Positions 28,601 to 37,165 of a DNA stretch of 64,000 nt are shown here, piece by piece; positions within the stretch are counted from its first letter, which is position 1; each line of letters begins with the position of its first letter. This DNA is from Dastarcus helophoroides. Its lineage: Eukaryota; Arthropoda; Insecta; Coleoptera; Bothrideridae. The stretch spans positions 14,210,769 through 14,274,768 of the forward strand of contig CM053337.1 of assembly GCA_028583605.1 (NCBI GenBank). The letters are read 5' to 3'. The notes beneath the pieces are model-generated. The model did no database searches, was not told the origin of the DNA, and saw only the letters and a list, made by a program, of their open reading frames with translations. Both the position numbers and the translations under genes were made by a program.

Positions 28601-31600
28601 AGCTTAAAAAAAATACTACATACAAGGTGTGATTATATTATTCGTATTCAACAGGTGCATTAAATATCCACGCCGATATGAGACCCCATAAAAACTAGTT
28701 TATCCGTATTTGTAATAATTATACGTCTTCTGTCATTCCGCCTTGTTGTTAAATTGCAATAAAGCTTAGTTACTGATTCATAAACTGACCAGGTGGACAA
28801 TTTAAATACATATTACGCGTCAAGGTTTCCTATACCTTTGATTAGTAATTCGAGTAAATTACTTCTATGCAGCCAGCTGTTGCGAGACAACGCAATACAA
28901 AATTGCACATGGAATTTGGTAATGACAGATTCCGAGAACTAAGAAAATTTAGAACGGCGGCATGCAAACCGAAAATATTACAGCGTAATTAGACAATAAT
29001 ACGCTGGAGATTTCAAGCACTTTTATTTAATACAGGGAACCTTATTACTATATCGTCAGCTTGAAACTTAAGGGTGACTCGTAGACCACACGTCAGATGT
29101 TCCAGAATATTCGACTTCTAGAGAGGTCGACACTTGAGAATAGGTCGTTCCACTAACGTCGGATAAAGTCCAGAATAATATCATGTAAAGTGATCTATTA
29201 CTAATAACTAATTCAACATTACAATTTATTAAAATACATAAAAAAAAATTAGGCAGTCTTGGAGACTGCCGACAGAAGTGAAAACTTAAAACTAGGGAAT
29301 AACAGTTTCTATGCAATGTAATTATCTATACTCGTAAACAAGTCAGAATATTGGAAATATTTTAAAATAAACGCTGTCAAACTGACCTAACGTCGGGTAA
29401 TTCCATAATAACATTATTTAAAGTAGTCCATACACGTTACTATTACTAATAACTAATTCTAATTACATGGTTTGTTAAAATGGGTAACAAAATATTAAGC
29501 AGTCTTTTAGACTGCTGACAAAAGTGAAAGCTTAAAACTAGGAAATTTGTAGTGTTGCATTTCGAACCCACACTAGTAAATAAGTCAGAATGTTGGAAAT
29601 ATTTTAAAATAAATACTGTCAAACTGACCTACCAGTGGTTGGTGAATGCTTCTTCGTGTAGAAACGAATCTAATAGTTATTGGTAATAAAATACACTTAT
29701 AAAAATTAAACTCTTTTTATTTATTGCATGTAATGTTCAATAACTTTTTAGTACTACCATCTACCATCTCTGGAGCACAAGAGACAAAATACGCAATAGT
29801 CAAGGACCGCATAGTTTAGTTAGGGATGCATCTTGACTCGCTTGAGAGGTCGCACGTTCAAACCCGGGTGCCGATCATACATTTTTAAAACTCAATACTT
29901 CTTAGGCGCCTTGAGCTTTTTTTAATAGAAGGCGAACTTACTGGTTTCGCATCGCCATAACGCTAATTGCGTAACCATAAGTTTTATCTCTATCCAAAAA
30001 TCGCCCAACCCGTCCTAAAGAAGTTTTACCTTCCAAAAAACCAGATGATGTGTTAACATTGAATATTCTGGGCCTTCGTAAGTATATAAAAATGTTAATG
30101 ACAACAATCGTAACGTCTCTGAACGGGAATACGTGAAAATCCTGGGCTCTGATCTAAAATGCACCTGAAAATAAAAGAAGTCGGTTGCGGAAGTGACTAC
30201 GTCTAAGTTATTAGCACAGGATGGGCGATTATGTAAATAAATGTGAACTCCTCTCGACGGCTGGCCAAAGTAAAACAGTCTCCACGTTCCACGTCCGTTC
30301 CTCGATTTGCAATATGTTTATGTATGTGCATTAGCAGTCGATGGTTGTCTTGCTTCTTTACTATGGAAAAAATACGCCCGTCGGAGTAGAGGAGACTACA
30401 GACTATGCACAACAGTAGTAGAGAGGCTGATTAATGCAGCAATTCACTGTTCTACAAGGTTAACAGGTTGGGGCTTTTCATTCACTGTTCCTTGATTACA
30501 ATTTATTATTCACCAGAAATGGCGGTTTTTTTTTTTCGCCCCTTTTTCTAACCGCAACCACCGCTCGTGAAACGCTCCCATTTTGACAGATACTTACAAA
30601 GTGGTCAAGTTTGTTTCTCATCCCATCCGTTCACTGTAACTCACTGACGAAATCAGTTGGCAGGGCTAAAATGATATCATTTCTGTTTTATTTAAATTAA
30701 TAAACTGAATCCGTAATTAAATAAATAGGTGAAAGAAAAAAATATCGACTGCGAGGAATCGAATCCTCGCCTCCCACGTGTAATGTCTACTTATGTAATG
30801 ACAACGTTTTTAAACCTCCATTTTAAATTTCAGAAATATTTTATATATAAAAATTCTGTTTTTGGTTTTTCATTTTTTTATAATGTAAATTTCTTTTTCA
30901 ATTTTATAACATTGCGACTTTATCTGCTGAACTAAATGAATAATTTACAACGTAACGCGAAATCTGTCCACAATTAAAGATAGCTTTTAAATTGCGTTTT
31001 AATTTACCTTTGGTTGTTTTAATGAAGAACCAGACTAGCAGACTGCTGTAAAATAGCCAGAGATTGTCGTGTTGATCAAACATATTTAAAAAATTGATTT
31101 GGATAAACCTAATAAAACTAACGATCAGCTATGCGTAATTTTATAGAGTTCGTGCTGGTTGCAGAATGTTGTTTTGTTCAAATTCGTTGATACGATCATA
31201 TTTATGTTTGGCTGCTTCGCAGCGTTATATTGGGTAACAAAATTGCGCCCTACCGCGTAAGATGACGCTATCAGACCATTATATTAAAAGAATCCTAGTT
31301 ACTTATTCTTGTGGTTCCGGCATCTGGGTACGCGTAGGTCTAGATAGTGGAGCGAATTTATTTTGACACGTAAGGCTTTAAATCTGCGAGAATCGAAACA
31401 ATGGGTCTAATTACGCGGAAGTGCCAACTGGAACATACACATAGATAATTGTTATCGAGCAGCAAAATCTCGAAGGAATTTTTCACTTAACCTTAGCGTT
31501 TCTATTTAACTAAATATTTATGCAATCCTTTCTCAAACACCTGCTATCAATTATCTCTATTTACGTTTTGTTCCATTCTCGGTTTCACTTCAACAACACC

Positions 31601-34600
31601 ACGCCACGTTGAAATTGCCAGTCAACAATAACAGGTGCGCTCTGGCTGGCAGAGAAAAATAATCTCGACAAATCTATCGCCGTAATTATCTTCTTCGCCG
31701 TGTTTGTCTTGATATCTGGCTCGCCAGACAAAATAAAATGTTTTCCTGCTAGCTCAACACGAGATAAGAAAAATAAGCGATACGGCGACTGGGTTTGCGC
31801 ATCAATGAATCCGCTTTTTCACATCGTCCACCAAACGTCTATCCACACTTCATGCACAAGAGGTTTCTCGGAAAAAAGTCGTCTATTTCACGTCGAGTTT
31901 ACTCGCTTTGTTTTAAATAAAGTCAAGGGGAATATTCCGCTCGCCGTTCACAATGAAAAATCACCAAATATGCACTGATTTTGGCAAAATAGTCGAAATT
32001 ATCGATTTTAGAGAAGTAGAGTTCAGACGGATTCTGGTCCGGAAGTTGCGATGTCAAGCCTTTTACTTAAAGTTAATTTATATATTTTGAGCGAAGGTTC
32101 AGGGGTGGGAGCGAGAAAGCTGAAAGAGGTTTAGGGAAAGATAGAGTTAGGGGGGAGAGGAAGAGAGGGGAGGAAGAGGGAGAGAACAAAAAGCGAGAAA
32201 TCTATTTGCCAATTTTCGTCGTCAGACGTGAAGAGATAACAAACAGATGCCCGTCTGTTTGTCACCTCTTCCCGGCCTAACAACTGAAACGATTTCGATG
32301 AAAATTGGCGAGGAGAGTCCTTGATGTCTGCTATCGGCCTTGGACTAATTTTTATCCTGAAAAGAGAGAGAGAAAGAGACAATGAGCTATCTTTTTTTGG
32401 GATATTTAATATTAAATAATACTTGCTTGAATTTTCATTGACGGTCTTAATCTGGAACAAAAAATAGGAATTATTAAAATATAAATAAAAGCTAACAAAA
32501 TTAAGAAAAAATGTATTTTAACATGCGACTAATGTGACATTTAAAAAATTCCTTAAACGTTACCTCGCGACAAATAAAATACCTACAAGGCTAAGTTTTT
32601 CTCTATAAAAATGAAATAATAGGGAACTAAAAAAACAGGATCCTGTAAATGTTAATGAAAAACTTAAGTAACTTATATCTTTCGGTGTTTCAGCTGGTAC
32701 TTGTTGGTCCGCCATGATGCGTAATGGTCGATGCACAGAAGTCCTCTACGAAAGGAGCAGCAAAGAAGAATGTTGTGCCAAGCGATCGGTCACCACGGCG
32801 TGGTCGTCCGACGACTTGGACTCGGGCACGCTGTTTTTTTGGAGGGTGTTAGGCGGCGGCGTACCCTGCGTGCCCTGCAGAGGTAATTCCGGATCGATTG
32901 TCGACCCTCTAATACCCTTAGTATCAGTCGATTTTTATGATGCAGATTCCTGCAAAGACGTCGAGTGCGACAAAGACAAATCGTGCGTCGTAAGAAAGGG
33001 GATTCCCAAGTGCATCTGTTCGTCGCGATGCAAGGAGGGCAAGCTCAAGCCGAGAGGTCCGGTGTGCGGGACCGACGGGCGAAGCTACAAGAACATCTGC
33101 AGGCTGAGGAAGCGGGCGTGCCGGCACAGAACACCCTCGCTGACAGTCGCCTATACCGGCATTTGTCAAAGTAGGTTCACTATATTTTGGGCCTTTTTTT
33201 GCAAAATCTTGCCGATTTTTCTCCCTAATTTTACGTTTAAATCCTTTTTCGCGTTAATTTTACGTTTAAATCCTTTCTAGGCTCGGACATAGGCCTGTAC
33301 GCATCCCCAAAGTAATTCTACGATTGCTTATCGATGTGCGTTTTTAATGCTTTGTAGTGCTGTCTTATGGAGTAAAACGCTAACATCTAATAGCGCATAA
33401 AGAAAGATTAGGTTACTTCAATAGTAATAATGCAAGTACCTCAAAGATTTACTGAGAGGGTCATAAAAAAATGTTTATTTTCTGTAAAATCGAGTTTTTT
33501 CAGGAGCGACACCTACATGGATAAACTTATAAAGCAAAACCTTATTCAAATATAAAGTTTCATCCAAATCGTTAGAGCCGTTCCCGAGATACCCGAGATA
33601 TACATATTTATATAAATACGAGTATTGCTTGCTTAAATACATAAGATAGCACTCCAATGTAATTACAGGAAAATCTACGTGAAAATACGTCGAGAATTGC
33701 TCAGTAGTAGCTAATTTTTTGCCACTAAAAGCAGACAGATAGATGATGAGAGTTCTGGAGCAAAAGTGGGAACTTCTTAAAAACGTATTTATCAGAAGGT
33801 CTGAAGCTGAAAATCGACGTGACAACGTATCGAGTACTGCTTTTTTGCAGCTATGTCCATTTTGACATTGGAAGTGGTGATGAGAGTTCTGGAGCAAAAG
33901 TGGCGTCTTGGAAAAGTATTTATTAGAGGGATTGAATGTCGGCTATTCCCCCAAGTTGGATATGAAATGAAACGTCGTGAAGTGTAGAAGTCGGACGAGT
34001 GCCAAAAAGGCATTATTTTAAAACCATATTGTTATCAGTGAAAGCAGGCATTACTTAATTATTTATAACTAAACGCAACCATTAGGGACAATTTTTTATC
34101 CTGTACCATATTTGTAATAAATCAACTCAAATTTAAATTATCCCGCTTTTTTTATTCTTGTCGAAATATGGCCAATACGTGAACGATTTTTAATATAAAT
34201 GTTATTAGCTGAACAAAAATTGTCATGTCTACGTCACTTTGGAAGAAAAAGTCCCGTCTCATCCACCATCTAATTCTCAAATTTTCCTTTTTTTTAGGTT
34301 CCTGTGATAAAATAAAGTGTCCGACAGGTAAACATTGCCTTCTAGACCAGAACCTGAGCCCGCACTGCGTCCAGTGCAACAAAAAATGCCCGTCGGTTCC
34401 GAAACGTCGTCAGGTTTGCGGCGCCGACGGTATCACCTATCCAAGCGCGTGCCACCTGAGGGAGAAAGCCTGCCGAAAAGGCAAAGCCATACCGTTGGCT
34501 TATAAGGGACCTTGCCGAGGTTAGTCTTTGAATTGGCTGCGTATCACCGTTGATATTTCTATTTGTATTCTATTGATATTCTACGGTGTGTCACAGACCT

Positions 34601-35177
34601 GACATCTATCATTTAGTCAAGAGTTTGCGTTTTAATTTGTTTTGTCTGACGACCCACACAGTGAAAATCCTACCATTTGAACCATGCATAAATTTCAAAA
34701 TAATTATCTTGATAAAATCGAAAAATCACAACAGAAAAGAAATCGAGCTAAATGCGACAATTTTTCTCTCACTTGGCAACACTCTGATCTGAATGGACTT
34801 ATTTCCTTTGTAGATGGTGCGACGTGCCTCAAGGTGCGCTGCAGAGACAGACAGACCTGCTTGACGGATCTCAGCAACGGAAAACCTCGATGTATGAGCT
34901 GCACCTTCAGCTGCAGACCAAGGCACATGCACGGGCCGATTTGCGGCACCAACAACAGTACTTATCACTCGTGGTGTCACATGATGCAAGATTCTTGCGT
35001 CAAAGGTTACATCATAGACACGAAACATTCTGGAAAATGCGTAAGTAAAGGGTAATTCGTCCGAATTGATGTTACCTGATCGATTTTTCAGGACAGGAAC
35101 ACGATCACTTGATCTTCGAACTGTTTAAATTAGTAGACGAATTCAAACCAAAGAAAAAGCAATACAGACAGTTTTAG
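5260..35177 (+). CDS. Fs: Follistatin, secreted TGF-beta/activin-binding glycoprotein (spliced, 5-6 exons)
   Basis: Follistatins are secreted antagonists that bind activin/BMP-type ligands outside the cell. Coding exons are 5260-5344, 32694-32882, 32946-33170, 34298-34519 and 34814-35055, giving 320 aa. Splicing of exon 5 at 35040 to 35097-35177 would give 342 aa. Order: signal peptide (aa 1-28), TB/FSN domain (29-91), FS1 (92-166), FS2 (167-240), FS3 (241-320). All introns are phase 1, so domains are symmetric exon modules, as in vertebrate FST. The exons join in frame with GT/AG sites throughout. An in-frame TGA at 5218 limits the start to ATG 5260 or 5269. The family call rests on the Cys pattern, the TB signature (NGRC, SKEECC, PCVPC) and three CG(T/A)(D/N)-type Kazal cores. 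Agrin-like or FSTL proteins are unlikely because TB plus exactly three FS modules is diagnostic. The 27.3-kb first coding intron is unusually repeat-laden. Confidence 0.93.
5400..5995. repeat. 23-bp minisatellite, about 25 copies (array 1)
   Basis: The unit is ATTCGCATAAAAATCCGCCC plus GGA or GCA; the length, not a multiple of 3, rotates the reading frame and gives spurious FYANCGRIFMRI open frames on the - strand. It begins 56 bp inside the first coding intron of follistatin. Confidence 0.93.
5996..8984. repeat. Complex satellite of ~54-bp and ~79-bp modules
   Basis: Alternates a ~54-bp module (GGGGCTTCTGGCGCAGAAAA, CACTTTAGGATCGACCTTGA, GCGTGGTC) with a ~79-bp module containing CGCATAATGATCCGCCTGCG and CCAACATTTTCAATG. 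Module order varies along the array. Its CGCATAAtgATCCGCC segment resembles the minisatellite unit on both sides. Confidence 0.9.
8985..9320. repeat. 23-bp minisatellite (array 2)
   Basis: Same CATAAAAATCC(G/A)CCCG unit as array 1. Its left edge (GGGATTTCGCATAATCCGCTCAGAATTTTGC) repeats the left edge of array 1 near 5422, so array edges were copied too. Confidence 0.92.
9321..10200. repeat. Complex satellite, second block
   Basis: Same modules as 5996-8984, more degenerate towards the right. The edge GATCACTC...CCGACATTTTCAA at about 9331 parallels the one at about 6000, so array plus satellite moved as one unit. Confidence 0.88.
10330..11010. repeat. 24-bp minisatellite
   Basis: The unit CATAGAAATCCGTCCGCGGG plus TTTG is 24 bp, a multiple of 3, so both strands stay open (for example 10649-11038). 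It is interspersed with three copies of a longer GTGATTCC(T)CACAGAAATGT module at about 10370, 10535 and 10650. Confidence 0.92.
11011..11715. other. Single-copy-like AT-rich spacer
   Basis: I see no coding frame or repeat. It separates two related minisatellites. Confidence 0.5.
11716..11950. repeat. 16-bp minisatellite CATAAACATCCGTCCG, about 10 copies
   Basis: A shortened form of the same core (CATAAAnATCCGtCCG) in tandem, then degenerate copies to 11950. MRTDVYADGCLCG-type frames are translation of the repeat. Confidence 0.93.
11951..13089. other. Spacer; right end holds a repeat fragment
   Basis: No gene seen. 13000-13089 (TTGTTTGGATAAACGTAACA to TTTGTTCAAATTCATTGATA) recurs at about 31090-31195 and 49635-49745. 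Confidence 0.5.
13090..13434 (-). mobile_element. Solo LTR, copy 1 (4-bp TSD ATAC)
   Basis: Bounded by TGTAACGTGCG and TTTCGTTACA, with ATAC at 13086-13089 and 13435-13438. Read on the - strand it has TATATAAAGCGGTCGCC and, near its 3' end, AATAAA. No internal region, so a recombined LTR. Confidence 0.82.
14070..15010. repeat. GAAN tetranucleotide-derived array
   Basis: Degenerate GAAG/GAAC repeats organised in a higher-order unit (AACGAAGGCACGAAAGAAGG, then GGCAGGAACTAACGA) that recurs at least six times. Open frames such as KEGTKERTKER are translation artefacts. Confidence 0.92.
15085..15720. other. GC-richer island with TATA-like box, possibly an LTR fragment
   Basis: Base composition differs from both flanks. 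TTATATAAG at about 15464 and a TGTAGTG start at 15089 suggest an LTR of a Gypsy-like element, but I find no matching end or TSD. Overlapping open frames on both strands (131 aa on -) show no family motif. Confidence 0.25.
15830..19775. repeat. 304-bp satellite, 12 full copies plus partial ends
   Basis: ATTCTAAGCTAACAAAGAAC recurs at 16141, 16445, 16749, 17053, 17360, 17664, 17969, 18273, 18576, 18881, 19185 and 19489. Copies are more than about 95% alike by eye. Each unit contains a ~120-bp imperfect palindrome centred on ACAAACAGTTGTCTGTCTGT. Confidence 0.95.
19776..21193. other. Spacer with no supported gene
   Basis: Open frames at 19715-20008 and 20751-21032 lack recognisable motifs. AT-rich from 20100 on. 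Confidence 0.5.
21194..21605 (-). mobile_element. Solo LTR, copy 2 (TSD ATAT)
   Basis: TGTTACGGGCTTATCGG to TTTACATTGCGTTACA, flanked by ATAT at 21190-21193 and 21606-21609. Same family as 13090. Followed by a fragment (CCAGAATATTCGACTTCTAG, 21710) that recurs at 29100. Confidence 0.85.
21610..22930. other. Spacer with dispersed-repeat fragment
   Basis: 21700-21910 shares CCAGAATATTCGACTTCTAG and ACTAATTCAACCTTACAAT with 29100-29225; probably another LTR family fragment. Otherwise no gene. Confidence 0.45.
22935..25130. repeat. (GA)n-linked tandem array sharing the palindromic core, units ~230-280 bp
   Basis: At least eight units. Each has a TGTCAATTTTCA(T/C)TGAAATCGG left arm, an ACAAACAG turn, a GACGAAAATTGACAAG right arm and a GA tract of 20-90 bp. 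22935-24050 is the AAAGATATGAATGGATG subtype; 24060-25130 alternates two further subtypes. Confidence 0.9.
25180..25690. repeat. Long (GA)n microsatellite
   Basis: About 500 bp of nearly pure GA with AGAAGAG and GAGGAG interruptions. Poly-RE/poly-SL open frames on both strands are artefacts. Confidence 0.97.
25690..26000. repeat. Isolated copy of the palindromic core
   Basis: CCAATTTTCGTTGAGATCG (about 25838) to CCGATTTTGACGAAAATTGA (about 25941) around ACAAACAAATGTCTGTCTG; no tandem partner on the right. Confidence 0.8.
26001..27382. other. Spacer with no supported gene
   Basis: A 90-codon open frame at 26697-26969 (+) has no motif I recognise and no flanking splice signals of note. Confidence 0.5.
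27383..27759 (+). mobile_element. Solo LTR, copy 3 (TSD ATAG)
   Basis: TGTAACGCAATGTAAATAG to AAAGCCCGTAACA, flanked by ATAG (27379-27382, 27760-27763). TATA box CTATATAAGG near 27579 and AATAAA at 27701, the order expected within an LTR (promoter, then poly(A) signal). Confidence 0.86.
27985..28290 (+). mobile_element. Solo LTR, copy 4, variant subfamily (TSD ATAT)
   Basis: TGTAGCAAAATATAATTAT to ACCGATAACGCGCAACA, flanked by ATAT (27981-27984, 28291-28294). It shares the CGGCAGATAAGCGTTCCCGA and TATATAAGGCGGTC blocks with copy 3 but has distinct ends, matching copy 5. Confidence 0.84.
28295..29085. other. AT-rich spacer
   Basis: Nothing recognised. Confidence 0.5.
29145..29635. repeat. 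~244-bp tandem duplication
   Basis: Copy 1 (about 29150-29388) and copy 2 (about 29390-29632) both end GTCAAACTGACCTA. Each has an inverted AAGCAGTCT(T)nAGACTGC hairpin. A degenerate third piece is at about 36185-36275. Confidence 0.85.
29808..29885 (+). repeat. tRNA-like SINE head (candidate)
   Basis: A-box-like TAGTTTAGTTAGGG, a 5-bp anticodon-like stem (TCTTG/TGAGA) and a B-box-like CACGTTCAAACCCGGGTG, then a T-run. The loop lacks U33, so it is not a functional tRNA. Confidence 0.35.
29886..32130. other. Spacer with few features
   Basis: 30745-30800 holds, on the - strand, GAGGATTCGATTCCTC, a T-arm-like hairpin before a T-run; it may be another SINE fragment. 31090-31195 is a copy of the 13000 repeat. 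No gene seen. Confidence 0.4.
32130..32360. repeat. Isolated palindromic-core copy next to follistatin TB exon
   Basis: GCCAATTTTCGTCGTCAGAC to GATTTCGATGAAAATTGGC around AACAAACAGATGCCCGTCTG, with GA-rich flanks on both sides. It lies 330 bp before the TB exon. Confidence 0.8.
32694..32882 (+). CDS. Fs: Follistatin exon: TB/FSN N-terminal domain
   Basis: The acceptor is tcggtgtttcag and the donor is AGAG|GTAATT. It encodes about 63 residues starting GTCWSAMMRNGRC, then SKEECCAKR, TLFFWRVLGGG and PCVPC. Cysteine and Trp spacing match the N-terminal TGF-beta-binding-like domain of follistatins, which packs against the ligand. Phase 1 in and out. Confidence 0.93.
32946..33170 (+). CDS. Fs: Follistatin exon: FS1 follistatin/Kazal module
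   Basis: This exon begins after a 63-nt intron (32883-32945) and ends at the donor GTAGGT. It starts with an EGF-like half (DSCKDVECDKDKSC), followed by the Kazal half with core CGTDGRSYKNIC and end YTGIC. The region matching the basic heparin-binding stretch of vertebrate FS1 is only mildly basic here (VVRKGIPKC). Phase 1 in and out. Confidence 0.93.
34298..34519 (+). CDS. Fs: Follistatin exon: FS2 follistatin/Kazal module
   Basis: The acceptor is ttttttttag and the donor is CGAG|GTTAGT. Its EGF-like half is SCDKIKCPTGKHC and the Kazal core is CGADGITYPSAC, ending LAYKGPC. In vertebrate follistatin FS2 is a main activin-contact module. Phase 1 in and out. The intron before it (33171-34297) holds a short duplicated motif (GATGAGAGTTCTGGAGCAAA at about 33744 and 33880) and no other recognisable element. 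Confidence 0.93.
34814..35055 (+). CDS. Fs: Follistatin exon: FS3 module with read-through stop
   Basis: The acceptor is cctttgtag. It encodes TCLKVRCRDRQTC and the Kazal core CGTNNSTYHSWC (with an N-glycosylation sequon), then KHSGKC. After that final Cys the frame reads VSKG and stops at TAA 35053-35055. The GTA AGT codons right after the Cys are also a perfect donor (35041), so this end may be an intron-retention form. Confidence 0.9.
35097..35177 (+). CDS. Fs: Possible alternative last exon of follistatin (26-aa charged tail)
   Basis: If donor 35041 is used, the polypyrimidine acceptor gatcgatttttcag ends at 35091, with a second AG at 35095-35096. From 35097 the phase-0 frame stays open for 26 codons (EHDHLIFELFKLVDEF, then a basic KPKKK stretch) to TAG 35175-35177. 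From 35092 it stops after six codons. A tail exon after FS3 parallels vertebrate FST, where alternative splicing at this point gives the long and short forms. This is inference from splice signals and open frame. Confidence 0.45.
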   Translation, partial: EHDHLIFELFKLVDEFKPKKKQYRQF

Positions 35178-35179
35178 AC

Positions 35180-37165
35180 AAATTCCAAGTAAATTTAAGA
35201 CGACGGGGGACTAAGAGAGGAATCTTTCGGTCAATTCGTTCACGTATAGCCAATGGAAAATTCCTCTCTTGAATTATTTGTAAATAAAATTTGGTTGGCT
35301 TCGAATTCGAAACAAATAACTCTTTTCTAACATTAACTCTCGGTTTTGGGGACTCCAACACCTTAAGCATTAAGTTGCTTCGAGTAAAGAGACACTTTTC
35401 AGTTGTTTTTAACTCTAGATAACTAACTCTGTATCTAACTAATGGGTTATTATTTTGATAATAATCAAAATAACTGCCGCAGAAACTCAAAAGCAAAACA
35501 AGTAAATCTAGAAGTTTGTGACTCTCAGCAATTATTTCCAGACGTTTGTAGTTCAAAGGAACTACCTTCAGTTGTTTGTGTCACCAAATAACGACGTTTG
35601 AGATCAAAACGACTAAGTTAATTCAAAAGAACTACTTGTAAGCATTCGGAAGTCTAATAAGCTACTGACAGTTGTTTTGAATTACAACTAGGACTCAAAC
35701 CAGCTAGAAGTAGACGTGTCAGACTCGAAAGGGCTACTTGCTAACCCCTAGATGTTCCACATTAATTATTTTTGGCTATATCAAACCCTGACAACCCCAA
35801 AACAATGTAACTTAACTTTGAGGAAGGCATGTTGAATATTTCGAATTCGAAGAACCAAATTCTGGTCGTTAACCGCTTCCCCCGGTTAATCGGTCTTGCT
35901 AGATGTAACATTTCACCTAAATAAGACAAAAATATTTATCTTAGGTAGTTTTTCGAAACGTTTTAATACCTGGTGAAGGTTTCCTGTTAAATTTAATGAA
36001 AAGGAAGCCAAAGCTCAGTCTCGACGAAACAGAGTGAGTATACGTATCAGCGAACTTCGCAAATTAAATTTTGCTTTATATAGTTGGAAGGAATCAAGGA
36101 CTGGACACTTTATTTTCCAATCAACGTTGCAGCGTTGTCCAAATTAAGAGATACAAAAACTCCTTTTGAAAAACGAATACGTAGAAGACTGAAAACTTAA
36201 ACCAGGAAATATGTAGATTTGGAGTTCGAACCCACCCTGGTAAACAACTCAGTCAATATTGGAAATCTTTTAAACAAGCGATTACATTGATCACTTCCGA
36301 TTTTTGATCCGTTATTTGATCCTGAGATTCGTTTGAAAATAAAGCGTCTGAGTAGTTCGAAAGTCATCTAAAGTAGTTACGTAGTCGCGCAAAGTAGTTA
36401 AAATGTTGTGCTCACTCTGAATCGTCGATGGGCGACATAAAACGTATCAGCTTTACTCAAATCGTGTGGGAATTTCAATATAACGATAATAATCAGTATT
36501 TAAAATTATTTATACTAGCTCGTAGTAGAAAAATTAAAATTATTTTTGTTAGATAATTTTATTTTGTTATATCTTTTGTTGACAAATTCTAGTCGATCGT
36601 AGAGACTTAAACACAAACATTTTATACTGGATAGTTTATTTTTTTCTCCTCCTTTTTGTCTTAAGTCGAATTCTTGTGCACTTGCAGAATGTATGTATAT
36701 AATATTTATTATGTACTCGAGATGCGAAGCGTCATTTGCATACGTTTAGATTTTAAATATCTGCCTACAAAACAAACAACCGGCCGTGATGAGTCCGATG
36801 AAACGTGTCCATTTGCACAAATGGCCTATTTAAATAATTTATGTTGAGAGCTTCACGAAATTATCATAAAATTTCATCGCTCGCGGTGATAAATGGAGAA
36901 AAACACCGGAGCGACCCGAAAGCTGAATTTTTATTTATTTGCATTTGTATGCCTCACAATCGGTGCTTTAAAAATACAGGGTAAAACCACTAAACCATTA
37001 AAGGTTTTTTATAAGAGATTAAAACTTTCTTTCCAAATTAGCTAACTTTATACGAACAGCAATCCAAATGGGAAATCAACGGGGATACGGGGAATTTTAA
37101 ACCTACTGATTTTAAATCACATAAAAACAGCATCGTGCTCCATTTATGTAAATTAAGCGATGTAT
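35180..37165. other. Follistatin 3' flank and intergenic spacer
   Basis: 35300-35720 shows loosely repeated AACTA/GTTGTTTG(A/T) motifs. The 137-aa - strand open frame at 35143-35556 lies across this and has no motif. No gene seen. Confidence 0.5.
35283..35288 (+). terminator. Candidate poly(A) signal AATAAA of follistatin
   Basis: This is the first canonical AATAAA downstream of both candidate follistatin stops. It is chosen only by position. Confidence 0.3.

Noticed and set aside
29808..29885. Functional tRNA gene
   Set aside because: No U33, poor acceptor stem and T-run tail; kept only as a SINE candidate.
32924..33169. - strand and alternate + frames over follistatin FS1
   Set aside because: Shadows of the GC-richer real exon.
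35143..35556. 137-codon - strand frame downstream of follistatin
   Set aside because: Lies over degenerate repeats, antisense to the follistatin 3' region, no motif.
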